This document shows, piece by piece, positions 24,568-33,418 of a stretch of DNA of 64,000 nt. Numbering within the stretch: position 1 is the first letter of the stretch; each line of letters starts with the position of its first letter. Both the position numbers and the translations under genes were made by a program. Below the pieces are notes generated by a model. That model worked only from the letters and a program-made list of their open reading frames with translations, made no database searches and was not told the origin of the DNA. The DNA is from Lachnospiraceae bacterium (GTDB taxonomy: Bacteria; Bacillota; Clostridia; Lachnospirales; Lachnospiraceae), in NCBI GenBank assembly GCA_900752065.1, contig CAADTT010000122.1:30292-94291 (forward strand). The letters run 5' to 3'.

Positions 24568-25458
24568 CTACTCCTTCGCTGCCTGCCGTACAGCCACCTC
24601 TAACTGCCGGTAGGGTATTTCGATTCCCGCTTTATCAAAGGCATACTTTATCTCCTCCGTAAGCCTCCATCTGACTGCAAAATAATCTTCTGATCTCACC
24701 CAGACTCTCCACCCCAGATCCACTGAACTTTCCCCCAGGTTGTCTACAAAGACCTCCACAGGTTCTGTTGTCAGAACTGCCTCGTCCGCAAGCAGAACCT
24801 TCTCAATGGCTTCCTTCGCCTCCCGGATATCCGTCTGGTAAGAAATACCCACAATCTCACGGATCTGACGCTTTTCCTGCGTAGAAATGTTTGTGAGGCT
24901 GGTGTTAGATAAGCTTCCATTCGGCACACTGACGGTCCGGTTATCCGGTGTCAGCAGGTACGTATAAAAGAGATCGATCTTTTCCACAGTTCCCTCGTTT
25001 CCGTTGGCATCTTCTTTTATATAATCTCCAACCGAAAAAGGCTTCATCATCAAAAGTATAAATCCTCCGGCAAGATTTGACAAGGATTCTTTTAAAGCAA
25101 GTACAATTCCCACGCCCATAGAGCCCAAAAGGGCGGCAATGGAAGCCGACTGCACCCCCAGATAGGTGGCCAGCCCCGCCACCAGAATGATATAAAGCAG
25201 GGCTTTTACCAGAGAATCCATGAAATTCAGGGAGCCTTCTTCGACCTGTACTCTTCGGAAAGAACGTTTAAAAAGTCTTTGAATAATCGTAATCACTTTG
25301 GAACCGATAAAAAATATAACTGCGGCAATCACAAGCTTCAGGCCAAAATCAAACATCGCCGGAATCTTCCCATTGATAAATTCCACAAACTGATTGACTT
25401 CCTCCGCCTTTTCCTGCACTGCTTTCGCTACCTGTTCGCCAAGCTCTGTCTCCTGCAT
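24568..25458 (-). CDS. MscS-family small-conductance mechanosensitive channel
   Basis: 296 residues. Amphipathic N-terminus, then three membrane helices at about 33-58, 80-100 and 105-130. The pore helix region ASIAALLGSMGVGIVLALKESLSNLAGGFILL is diagnostic, followed by the beta domain (PFSVGDYIKEDANGNEGTVEKIDLFYTYL and VPNGSLSNTSLTNIS) and the cytoplasmic cage. It releases solutes on hypo-osmotic shock. Starts 3 nt after glgB with GAGGAG upstream. Confidence 0.93.
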   Translation of the reverse strand: MQETELGEQVAKAVQEKAEEVNQFVEFINGKIPAMFDFGLKLVIAAVIFFIGSKVITIIQRLFKRSFRRVQVEEGSLNFMDSLVKALLYIILVAGLATYLGVQSASIAALLGSMGVGIVLALKESLSNLAGGFILLMMKPFSVGDYIKEDANGNEGTVEKIDLFYTYLLTPDNRTVSVPNGSLSNTSLTNISTQEKRQIREIVGISYQTDIREAKEAIEKVLLADEAVLTTEPVEVFVDNLGESSVDLGWRVWVRSEDYFAVRWRLTEEIKYAFDKAGIEIPYRQLEVAVRQAAKE

Positions 25459-25461
25459 TTT

Positions 25462-27786
25462 TTACTCCTCGCTGCGTGCCTTTACATATTTTTCTTCCAG
25501 TTCTTCTTTCAAACTCTTTTTCTTTGCCTGTGTCTTTGCTGTCTCTTTTCTTGCTGATTGATTATCCTTCGCCTTTGGTGCAGATTTCGTATAGGAAAAA
25601 ATAGAAATCCCCATCGGCGGAACCTTTATCGTAATCGAATCTTTTCTGTCGTCACACTCTTCCTTTTTCGACTGCTTCAGCCGTGGATTCCCTACGCCGC
25701 TGCCGCCAAATTCTTTTCTGTCACTGTTAAAGATTTCTTTATACTTTCCGGGATAGGGAACGCCGATCCTGCGGTTCTCATAAACCAGCGGAGAAAAATT
25801 ACAGACGATCAGGAGCATCTCTTCCCTCTTCTTTGTATTTCTCGTAAATACCAGCATATTTTCTTCTGCTGCTATGGCATTGATCCAGGTAAATCCATCC
25901 GGGTCATAGTCCATCTGGTACATAGCCGGATGTTCTCTGTAAAATTTATTCAGTGCTTTCATATAAGCCTGCATCTGGCGGTGCTCCTCATACTCCAGCA
26001 GTCCCCATTCCAGGGAACGCTCCTCCGACCACTCGTCAAACTGAGCAAAATCCTGTCCCATAAAGAGCAGCTTCTTTCCCGGATGACTCATCATAAAGCC
26101 GTAAGCAGCCCGCAGATTCGCAAACTTCTGCGCCCGGTCTCCCGGCATCTTTCCGATCATAGATGCCTTGCCGTGAACCACCTCATCATGGGACAGCGTC
26201 AGAATAAAGTTCTCGCTGTAAGCATATACCATACTGAAGGTCAGTTCTCCGTGAGCGCCTCCCCGGAACAGCGGGTCTAAGGACATATAGCGGATAAAAT
26301 CATTCATCCAGCCCATATTCCATTTATAGTCAAATCCCAGCCCGTCCTCCTCCACGGAGCCGGTAACCTTCGGCCAGGCGGTAGATTCCTCCGCGATCAG
26401 CATTACATCGGGATATTTCTGTTTAAAGATAGAATTTAAATGCTTCAAAAACTCAATGGCCTCCAGATTCTCATTGCCGCCATACATATTGGCAACCCAT
26501 TCTCCATCCTTTTTTCCGTAGTCCAGATAAAGCATAGATGCCACCGCATCCATACGAATACCATCCGCATGATACTTTTCTGCCCAGAACAATGCATTGG
26601 CGATCAGAAAATTCTTCACCTCCGGCCTGCCGTAATTATAGATCAGAGTTCCCCAGTCCGGATGCCATCCCTGGCGGGGATCCAGATGCTCGTAGAGACA
26701 GGTTCCGTCAAAAGCACACAGGCCAAAGGGATCTCGCGGGAAATGTGCCGGAACCCAGTCCAGGATCACACCGATTCCCTGCTCATGCATATAGTTCATA
26801 AAATACATGAAATCCTCCGGCGATCCATACCGGCTGGTAGGTGCATAATATCCTGTCACCTGATACCCCCAGGAACCGTCAAAAGGATGCTCCATGACTG
26901 GCAAAAGCTCCACATGGGTATATCCCATTTCTTTGACGTATTCCGCCAGCATCGGCGCGATCTCTCTGTAATTGTAAAAGATCCGCCCCTCTTCCTCCGG
27001 CTTTTTCCAGGAGCCAAGGTGCATTTCATAGATTGAGATGGGCGATTTTTCACTCTGCATCCCTTTTCTGCTCTTCATATAAGCGTCATCCGTCCAGGTA
27101 AAGTCTGTCAGGTCTGCCACCACGGAAGCATTCGCAGGCCGCAGCTCTGCCGCGTTTGCGTACGGATCAGATTTCAGGAAAACCAGTCCTCCCTTTGCCT
27201 TCAGCTCGTACTTGTAAATCGTCCCTGTTTTCATCCCCGGAACAAACAATTCAAAAATACCGGAATCCCACAGCCGCCTCATGGGAAGCCGCCTTCCGTC
27301 CCAGTGTACCTGGTCGCACACGACGCTCACACGCATGGCATTCGGCGCCCACACAGCAAAATGCACGCCCTCCACGCCGTTTACCGTCATGGGATGAGCC
27401 CCCAGCTTCTCATATATATCATAGCAGATGCCCGCGTTAAACTTTTTTGTGTCCTTCTCTGTGATCTGCGGTTCAAATGCATAGGGATCACGGAATTCCT
27501 CTTTGACCCCCTCCGCATATTCCGCACATATCATATAAGACGGAATTCTTTTTCTCGGAAGCAGCAAGGCAAAAAAACCTTCCTCATCTTCCATGATCAT
27601 CGGATATTCTTTTTTCGTCCCATCTATCTTTACAGAAGCCTTTACTGCCCCCGGCAAAAATGACTGAATTAAGATTCCCGCTTCCGTCACATGCGGTCCC
27701 AGAATCCTGTGGGGATTGTCCTCCTCCGAATATACGAGTGCTTCGATTCCTGCCCAGTCCATCATATCATATAATTTCTCTTCCAT
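25462..27786 (-). CDS. glgB: 1,4-alpha-glucan branching enzyme
   Basis: 774 residues from ATG at 27786 (GGAGG 8 nt upstream; an ATG two codons earlier is too close). Makes alpha-1,6 branches in glycogen. N-terminal CBM48-like beta domains (to ~220), then GH13 barrel with GVILDWVPAHFP, the nucleophile Asp in ADGIRMDAVASML, the acid Glu in LIAEESTAWP and LTLSHDEVVHGK, then the C-terminal beta domain. The last ~45 residues are a Lys/Glu/Ala-rich tail absent from typical GlgB. No other glycogen genes are adjacent. Confidence 0.96.
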   Translation of the reverse strand: MEEKLYDMMDWAGIEALVYSEEDNPHRILGPHVTEAGILIQSFLPGAVKASVKIDGTKKEYPMIMEDEEGFFALLLPRKRIPSYMICAEYAEGVKEEFRDPYAFEPQITEKDTKKFNAGICYDIYEKLGAHPMTVNGVEGVHFAVWAPNAMRVSVVCDQVHWDGRRLPMRRLWDSGIFELFVPGMKTGTIYKYELKAKGGLVFLKSDPYANAAELRPANASVVADLTDFTWTDDAYMKSRKGMQSEKSPISIYEMHLGSWKKPEEEGRIFYNYREIAPMLAEYVKEMGYTHVELLPVMEHPFDGSWGYQVTGYYAPTSRYGSPEDFMYFMNYMHEQGIGVILDWVPAHFPRDPFGLCAFDGTCLYEHLDPRQGWHPDWGTLIYNYGRPEVKNFLIANALFWAEKYHADGIRMDAVASMLYLDYGKKDGEWVANMYGGNENLEAIEFLKHLNSIFKQKYPDVMLIAEESTAWPKVTGSVEEDGLGFDYKWNMGWMNDFIRYMSLDPLFRGGAHGELTFSMVYAYSENFILTLSHDEVVHGKASMIGKMPGDRAQKFANLRAAYGFMMSHPGKKLLFMGQDFAQFDEWSEERSLEWGLLEYEEHRQMQAYMKALNKFYREHPAMYQMDYDPDGFTWINAIAAEENMLVFTRNTKKREEMLLIVCNFSPLVYENRRIGVPYPGKYKEIFNSDRKEFGGSGVGNPRLKQSKKEECDDRKDSITIKVPPMGISIFSYTKSAPKAKDNQSARKETAKTQAKKKSLKEELEEKYVKARSEE

Positions 27787-27879
27787 AAGCATACCCTCCG
27801 ATACCCGTTTCTTTTTATCTTACCATAAAATATTTTTCCTGAAAAGAAAAACAGGAGGAAAACACAAAACTGTCATATT

Positions 27880-29112
27880 TTACAGTTCATGGATAAACAG
27901 CCCGCTGCGCAGCTTCGGCTCAAACCATGTGGATTTCGGGGGCATAAGAAGTCCCTGATCAGCTACCCGGTACAGCTCTTCAATAGAAGTGGGATACATG
28001 GCGAAGGCTGCCTTACAGTCCGTGTGAACGCGGCGTTCCAGCTCATCAAGTCCGCGGATGCCCCCGATAAAGCCAATGCGTGTGTCCGTCTTCGGATCAG
28101 TAATGCCGAGGATCGGAGCCAACACCTCATTTTGAAGAATGGATACGTCCAGCCCCAGAACAGGATCCTCCTGCTCAAATTCCGGCTTCACCGTCAACGC
28201 ATACCACTGATTTTCCAAATATAATCCCAGCTTTCCCTTTTCCTCAGGATGATATGCCTCCGTTCTCGTTTCGACTTCAAATTTCTCCTGAATCCTTTGC
28301 AGGAACTCTGCTTCCGTCAGACCATTCAGATCTTTTACCACCCGGTTATAGTCCATGATGTAAAGTTCTTCTCCCGGAAAGAGAACCGAAAGGAAATAGT
28401 TAAATTCCTCTTTTCCTGTATAGTCCGGATGCTCTTTCCGGCGCTTTTCACATACCTTCACGGCAGATGCCGCCCTGTGATGACCATCTGCGATATAAAT
28501 ATTGTCAATTTTCTCAAAAATCTCCGTAATTTTTTCTATTGTCTCATCTTCTGAAATTTTCCATCCTCGGTGTCCAATGCCGTCTTCAGAGACAAAAGAA
28601 AACAGAGGCTCTTCTTTTTTGATTTCCGCAAAGATATCCTGCAGCTCCGGACGGCTTCTATAGGCGAGGAAGATCGGACCTGTCTGTGCATTGCACACAT
28701 CTACGTGATGAATCCTGTCCTCTTCCTTGTCAGCTCTGGTGTTTTCATGCTTTTTGATCACTCCGCTCTGGTAATCATCTGCGGACGCACACGCCACCAG
28801 TCCTGTCTGCGAACGGCTGCCCATGCTCTGTTCGTAAAGATAAAGACAGGGATTATCATCCCGAATAAACTCGCCCTTCTCCACCATGCCCCACAGCAGC
28901 CTGTGCGCCATTTCATATACCTGCGGATCATCAAAGGGGATGCTCTCGTCCAGCCCCGTCTCTGCTCTGTCTATCTTCAGAAAGCTCAACGGTTCCTTTT
29001 GAATCTGTTCTTTCGCTTCTGCCCTGCTGTAAACATCATAAGGCAGCGCTGCAATCCTCTTTTCCAGTCCTTCTTTCGGGCGAATGCCGGAAAATGCTTT
29101 AATTTTTGCCAT
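27880..29112 (-). CDS. DUF1015 family protein (serCA neighbour)
   Basis: 410 residues beginning MAKIKAFSGIRPKEGLEKRIAALPYDVYSRAEA, the DUF1015 signature, with YIADGHHRAASAV and a late FIGGIRGLDELERRV. The HHR segment resembles a nucleotide/phosphate site of unknown chemistry. It is downstream of serC-serA on the same strand; this association suggests a role in serine or phosphoserine metabolism. A strong terminator lies between serA and this gene, so its expression may be lower or partly independent. The ribosome site is TAGGAG. Confidence 0.88.
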   Translation of the reverse strand: MAKIKAFSGIRPKEGLEKRIAALPYDVYSRAEAKEQIQKEPLSFLKIDRAETGLDESIPFDDPQVYEMAHRLLWGMVEKGEFIRDDNPCLYLYEQSMGSRSQTGLVACASADDYQSGVIKKHENTRADKEEDRIHHVDVCNAQTGPIFLAYRSRPELQDIFAEIKKEEPLFSFVSEDGIGHRGWKISEDETIEKITEIFEKIDNIYIADGHHRAASAVKVCEKRRKEHPDYTGKEEFNYFLSVLFPGEELYIMDYNRVVKDLNGLTEAEFLQRIQEKFEVETRTEAYHPEEKGKLGLYLENQWYALTVKPEFEQEDPVLGLDVSILQNEVLAPILGITDPKTDTRIGFIGGIRGLDELERRVHTDCKAAFAMYPTSIEELYRVADQGLLMPPKSTWFEPKLRSGLFIHEL

Positions 29113-29258
29113 ACGATTTCTCCTAATCTATGATATTCTTTTTTATGTTTTCTGAGTGACCGAAGGATCTTTTTGAGATTTCCAATCCTCCGGCTTCTCT
29201 TTCTCATTTTCTTTTTTAAATCTTTAAACACTGTTTTCCCTCATATTCTCCGCGTAAA

Positions 29259-29301
29259 AAGGGCTGCTGCAAAACGATAGATGCATTTTACAGCAGCCCT
29301 T
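29259..29301 (-). terminator. Terminator after serA
   Basis: AAGGGCTGCTG (29259-29269) pairs with CAGCAGCCCTT (29291-29301), followed on the minus strand by a T run. The loop contains a further TTTTGCA/TGTAAAA pairing. The rest of 29113-29258 has no supported gene. Confidence 0.8.
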
Positions 29302-29310
29302 GTTCTTTTC

Positions 29311-30477
29311 TTACTTGATCACACGAACCTTCAGGACACCCTCTACAGCTTTAACCTTTTCCAGAATCTCTGCCGGGATCGGCTGTTCAAGGTCAAAGAG
29401 TGAATACGCATAGTCCCCTCTGCTCTTATTCACCATATTTAAAATGTTTATATCTGCTCCGCCAAACAATGCAGAAAACTGGCTGATCATATTTTTGATA
29501 TTCCTGTGGTTAATCGCCAGACGGCAGGCACAGGTACATTCACCCATGTCGCAGTTCGGATAGTTCACAGAATTCCGGATATTTCCGTTCTCCAGATAAT
29601 CCATCAATTCCTGAACCGCCATAACTGCACAGTTTTCTTCAGACTCTTCCGTGGAAGCTCCCAAGTGCGGAATCACGATGCAGTCCTTCTCTCCGGCTGT
29701 TGTCGGATTCGGGAAATCTACCACATATTTCTTAATCTTGCCTTTTTTCAGAGCCATCACAACAGCAGGCTCATCCACCAGAACATCACGGGCGAAGTTC
29801 AGAAGCACGACGCCGTCCTTCATCTTATCAATCGCCTCCTGATTGATCATCTTTCTGGTGGAATCCATCAGCGGAACGTGGATGGTGATAAAATCACACT
29901 CTCTGTAGATTTCATTGACATCGTTGATATGCTTAATGTTTCTGGAAAGCTTCCATGCAGCATCTACGGAAATATACGGATCGTAGCCATAAACCTCCAT
30001 GCCCAGATTCACAGCCGCATTTGCCACCAGAACACCGATAGCTCCCAGTCCTATGATCCCCAGCTTTTTCCCCTGAATCTCATGACCTGCAAACTGTTTT
30101 TTCTGCTTCTCCGCAAGCTTCGCAATCTCCTCATTCTGCCGCTCTGCCTGTACCCAGTTAACTCCCCCGATGATATCGCGGGAAGCCAGCAGCATACCTG
30201 CCAGCACCAGCTCCTTTACACCGTTCGCATTTGCCCCCGGCGTATTAAATACTACGATTCCTTTATCTGCACATTTCTCCAGCGGAATATTGTTCACTCC
30301 CGCACCGGCTCTGGCAATTGCCTCCAGATTCTTCGGCAGCTCCAGATCATGCATAGCAGCGCTTCTCACCAGGACAGCATCTGCCTCCTCAATCGTTTCC
30401 ACTTTTTCATATCCATTTCCAAACAATCCGAGACCAGCGCTGGCAATTGGATTTAAACATGTATATTTTAACATCAT
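29311..30477 (-). CDS. serA: D-3-phosphoglycerate dehydrogenase
   Basis: 388 residues. First step of serine synthesis (3-phosphoglycerate to 3-phosphohydroxypyruvate, NAD-dependent). Substrate/NAD domain motifs RAGAGVNNIPLEKC, LGIIGLGAIGVLVAN, the Arg in LLNFARDVLVDE and His in IPHLGASTEESE are intact. A short C-terminal ACT-like end (LFDLEQPIPAEILEKVKAVEG) could mediate serine feedback. Start overlaps the serC stop (TAATG), and GAGGAG lies inside serC, so the two are coupled. Confidence 0.96.
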   Translation of the reverse strand: MMLKYTCLNPIASAGLGLFGNGYEKVETIEEADAVLVRSAAMHDLELPKNLEAIARAGAGVNNIPLEKCADKGIVVFNTPGANANGVKELVLAGMLLASRDIIGGVNWVQAERQNEEIAKLAEKQKKQFAGHEIQGKKLGIIGLGAIGVLVANAAVNLGMEVYGYDPYISVDAAWKLSRNIKHINDVNEIYRECDFITIHVPLMDSTRKMINQEAIDKMKDGVVLLNFARDVLVDEPAVVMALKKGKIKKYVVDFPNPTTAGEKDCIVIPHLGASTEESEENCAVMAVQELMDYLENGNIRNSVNYPNCDMGECTCACRLAINHRNIKNMISQFSALFGGADINILNMVNKSRGDYAYSLFDLEQPIPAEILEKVKAVEGVLKVRVIK

Positions 30478-31559
30478 TACAGATTCTCCTCTTCGAATTT
30501 TTTCATAAATTCCACCAGCTTCTCCACGCCCTCAATCGGCATTGCATTATAGATGCTGGCTCTCATTCCTCCCACACTGCGGTGACCTTTCAGATTTTCA
30601 AAGCCTGCTGCCTTTGCTTCTTTTACAAATTTCGCATCCAGTTCTTTATCTCCTGTGACAAATGGCACATTCATCAGGGAACGGTCCTCTTTTACCACAG
30701 TTCCTTTGAACATTTTGCTCTGATCCAGGAAATCATAAAGAATCGCAGCCTTCTTTTCATTGCGTTCCTTCATCGCTTCCAGTCCGCCCATTTTTTTCAG
30801 CCATTTGAATACTTTTCCGCACATATAGATGCAATAACAGTTCGGCGTATTATACAGCGAGTCTGCATCCGCATGTGTCTTATAGGTCAGCATGGTCGGT
30901 GTTCCCGGAAGTACATCCTCCGTAATCAGGTCTTCACGAATGATCACGATCACCATTCCCGCAGGTCCGATATTTTTCTGCACGCCGCCGTAGATAATGC
31001 CGTATTTTGTCACATCCACCGGTTCTGACAGGAAACAGGAAGATACATCGGCAACCAGTGTCTTTCCCTTGGTATTCGGCAGTGTCTTAAATTTTGTGCC
31101 GTAAATAGTATTATTTTCGCAAATATAAACGTAATCCGCATCCTCACTGATCGGCAGATTGGAACAGTCCGGTATGTAAGAAAAAGTCTTATCCTCAGAA
31201 GAAGCGATCTTATTTGCCTTTCCGTATTTCTGCGCTTCCTGATATGCCTTTTTCGCCCACTGTCCGGTCACAATATAGTCTGCAACTTTATTCTTCATCA
31301 GGTTCATCGGGATCATAGCAAACTGCTGGGACGCGCCTCCCTGAAGGAATAACACCTTATAATTATCAGGAATGTGCATCAGATCCCTCAGATCCTGCTC
31401 TGCCTCTTTGATGATGTTGTCGAAAACCTGCGATCGGTGACTCATTTCCATAACGGACATGCCGGAACCCTTATAATCCATCATTTCTTCTGCTGCTTCC
31501 TTTAATACCTCCTCCGGCAAAACAGCCGGACCCGCTGAAAAATTGTACACTCTGCTCAC
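30477..31559 (-). CDS. serC: Phosphoserine aminotransferase (GTG start)
   Basis: 360 residues from GTG at 31559. AGGAGG lies 8 nt before this GTG and the protein then begins VSRVYNFSAGPAVLPEEVL as the family does. ATGs further upstream (31580) would place the ribosome site inside the gene. PLP-dependent fold type I: the PLP Lys is in YGIIYGGVQKNIGPAG, and phosphate-binding GGASQQFAMIP is present. It converts phosphohydroxypyruvate to phosphoserine. No serB is in the window. Confidence 0.95.
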   Translation of the reverse strand: MSRVYNFSAGPAVLPEEVLKEAAEEMMDYKGSGMSVMEMSHRSQVFDNIIKEAEQDLRDLMHIPDNYKVLFLQGGASQQFAMIPMNLMKNKVADYIVTGQWAKKAYQEAQKYGKANKIASSEDKTFSYIPDCSNLPISEDADYVYICENNTIYGTKFKTLPNTKGKTLVADVSSCFLSEPVDVTKYGIIYGGVQKNIGPAGMVIVIIREDLITEDVLPGTPTMLTYKTHADADSLYNTPNCYCIYMCGKVFKWLKKMGGLEAMKERNEKKAAILYDFLDQSKMFKGTVVKEDRSLMNVPFVTGDKELDAKFVKEAKAAGFENLKGHRSVGGMRASIYNAMPIEGVEKLVEFMKKFEEENL

Positions 31560-31586
31560 TTTTGTTTCCTCCTCATCCATCTGATC

Positions 31587-31666
31587 ATAAAAATAATAGT
31601 AACTGCTCTGTATTCTGACAGTTACAAACAATGGTTCAGCCATGCACAGCTCTCTGCATGGCTGAA
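31587..31666 (-). promoter_or_regulatory. Two-hairpin leader of serC-serA (possible attenuator)
   Basis: In the ~115-nt leader, hairpin 1 has 12-bp arms (TTCAGCCATGCA 31635-31646, TGCATGGCTGAA 31655-31666). Hairpin 2 (GTAACTG 31599-31605, CAGTTAC 31619-31625) is followed by TATTATTTTT on the minus strand, like an intrinsic terminator placed before the start codon. No T-box motif was found. Confidence 0.5.
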
Positions 31667-31679
31667 TGATAACGTCTTT

Positions 31680-31708
31680 ATCTTATCTCTTTGTTAAAAT
31701 ATTGTCAA
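31680..31708 (-). promoter_or_regulatory. Promoter of serC-serA
   Basis: Minus-strand TTGACA (31703-31708), 17-nt spacer, TAAGAT (31680-31685), just after the ilvB stop. Confidence 0.75.
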
Positions 31709-31717
31709 CACTAACTT

Positions 31718-33403
31718 TTAATTCTCTTTCTTCGCCAGGTCATCCTGATCAAATGCATCTTCGATGGACGCTCCCGGTGAAACCATCGGGAATACCTTGT
31801 CATCACAATCGATCACACAGTCGATCACAACCGGTCTGCCGAGGCTGATTGCTTTTTCAATAGCCGGAGCCACCTCTTCCTTCTTCGTGACACGCATACC
31901 CACGGCGCCCATAGCCTCCGCCAGCTTCACAAAATCTACTGCATCATTGAGAACCGTGTTGGAATAGCGCTTTCCATAGAAAAGCGTCTGCCACTGACGT
32001 ACCATGCCCAGCACGTGGTTATTGATCACCACCTGAATCACCGGAATATTGTAGCGTGCTGCCGTCGCGATCTCATTCATATTCATACGGAAACAACCGT
32101 CGCCTGCGATATTGATCACCGTCTTATCCGGGCATCCCATCTTTGCGCCCAGGCTGGCGCCCAGACCGTATCCCATGGTTCCCAGACCGCCGGAGGTAAT
32201 AAAGGTGCGCGGTTTGCTGTATTTGTAAAACTGAGCCGCCCACATCTGGTGCTGTCCTACCTCTGTGGTAATAATGGCATCCCCCTTCGTAATCTTATAG
32301 ATCTCTTCAATCACATACGGGCCGGTAAGTCCCTCCTCATTATACTTCAGCGGGTATTTTTCTACCATTCCTTGTACATGCTGCAGCCATTCGTCATGGT
32401 TGTGGTCCTCCACCCTCGTATTCATGCGCTTCAGCACTTCCTTGACATCACCGATCACGCTGCAGTCCACCACAATATTTTTATTAATCTCTGCCGGGTC
32501 TACATCGATCTGGATAATCTTCGCATTTTTCGCGAAGGTCTTTGCATTTCCAATGACACGGTCGCTGAACCGGGACCCTATGGTAATCAGAAGGTCGCAC
32601 TGGGTAACCCCCAGATTCGCCGCCTTCGTCCCGTGCATTCCGATCGGGCCAGCGTACAGCGGATGCGTACCGTCAAAAGCGCCTTTTCCCATCAGGCTGT
32701 CTGCCACCGGTGCGTGTACCTTCTCGGCAAAGCTCCTCAACTCTTCAGCCGCATCTGAAATAACCGCACCGCCTCCCACGAAGATGAAAGGCTTCTTGGA
32801 ATGATTGATCAGCTCCATTGCCTGATCCAGATCCCTGTCCCTAATATACTCCGTGCTTCTCTCTACCTCGTAGGGCTTCTCCGGTGTGTACTCTGCTGTA
32901 TTTGCCGTCACATCCTTCGTGATATCGATAAGCACCGGGCCGGGTCTTCCGGACTGTGCGATATAAAAGGCCATGCGGATCGTGTCCGCCAGTTTATTTA
33001 CATCTTTTACGATATAGTTGTGCTTTGTGATCGGCATCGTTACTCCGGCAATATCAATTTCCTGGAAGCTGTCGCGTCCCAGAAGGGAAACAGCCACGTT
33101 TGCCGTGATCGCCACTATAGGAACAGAATCCATATAAGCTGTTGCGATTCCTGTCACCAGGTTCGTAGCGCCGGGGCCTGAGGTTGCCATACAGACACCC
33201 ACCTTTCCTGTAGCGCGGGCATAGCCGTCTGCTGCATGGGATGCTCCCTGCTCATGGGAGGTCAGGATGTGATGAATCTCATCCTGGTGTTTATAAAGGG
33301 CATCATATACATTCAGGATGGTTCCGCCCGGATAACCAAAGACGGTGTCAACCCCCTGCTCCTTTAAACATTCGATTACGATTTCTGATCCTGTTAATTT
33401 CAT
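31718..33403 (-). CDS. ilvB: Acetolactate synthase large (catalytic) subunit
   Basis: 561 residues. ThDP-dependent condensation of pyruvates to acetolactate. Catalytic Glu in ILTSHEQGASHAADGYARATG, FAD-region stretch (LGRDSFQEIDIAG), and the ThDP motif GDGCFRMNMNEIATAARYNIPVIQVVINN are complete. AGGAGG before ATG, 15 nt after ilvD. The regulatory subunit ilvN is 9 kb away. Confidence 0.97.
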   Translation of the reverse strand: MKLTGSEIVIECLKEQGVDTVFGYPGGTILNVYDALYKHQDEIHHILTSHEQGASHAADGYARATGKVGVCMATSGPGATNLVTGIATAYMDSVPIVAITANVAVSLLGRDSFQEIDIAGVTMPITKHNYIVKDVNKLADTIRMAFYIAQSGRPGPVLIDITKDVTANTAEYTPEKPYEVERSTEYIRDRDLDQAMELINHSKKPFIFVGGGAVISDAAEELRSFAEKVHAPVADSLMGKGAFDGTHPLYAGPIGMHGTKAANLGVTQCDLLITIGSRFSDRVIGNAKTFAKNAKIIQIDVDPAEINKNIVVDCSVIGDVKEVLKRMNTRVEDHNHDEWLQHVQGMVEKYPLKYNEEGLTGPYVIEEIYKITKGDAIITTEVGQHQMWAAQFYKYSKPRTFITSGGLGTMGYGLGASLGAKMGCPDKTVINIAGDGCFRMNMNEIATAARYNIPVIQVVINNHVLGMVRQWQTLFYGKRYSNTVLNDAVDFVKLAEAMGAVGMRVTKKEEVAPAIEKAISLGRPVVIDCVIDCDDKVFPMVSPGASIEDAFDQDDLAKKEN

Positions 33404-33418
33404 TGCTTTTCCTCCCGT

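Noticed and set aside
29113..29258. Short Lys/Glu-rich reading frames upstream of the DUF1015 gene
   Set aside because: The protein-like frame has no start codon and the frame with a start runs into the DUF1015 coding region out of frame. A decayed remnant cannot be excluded but is not supported.
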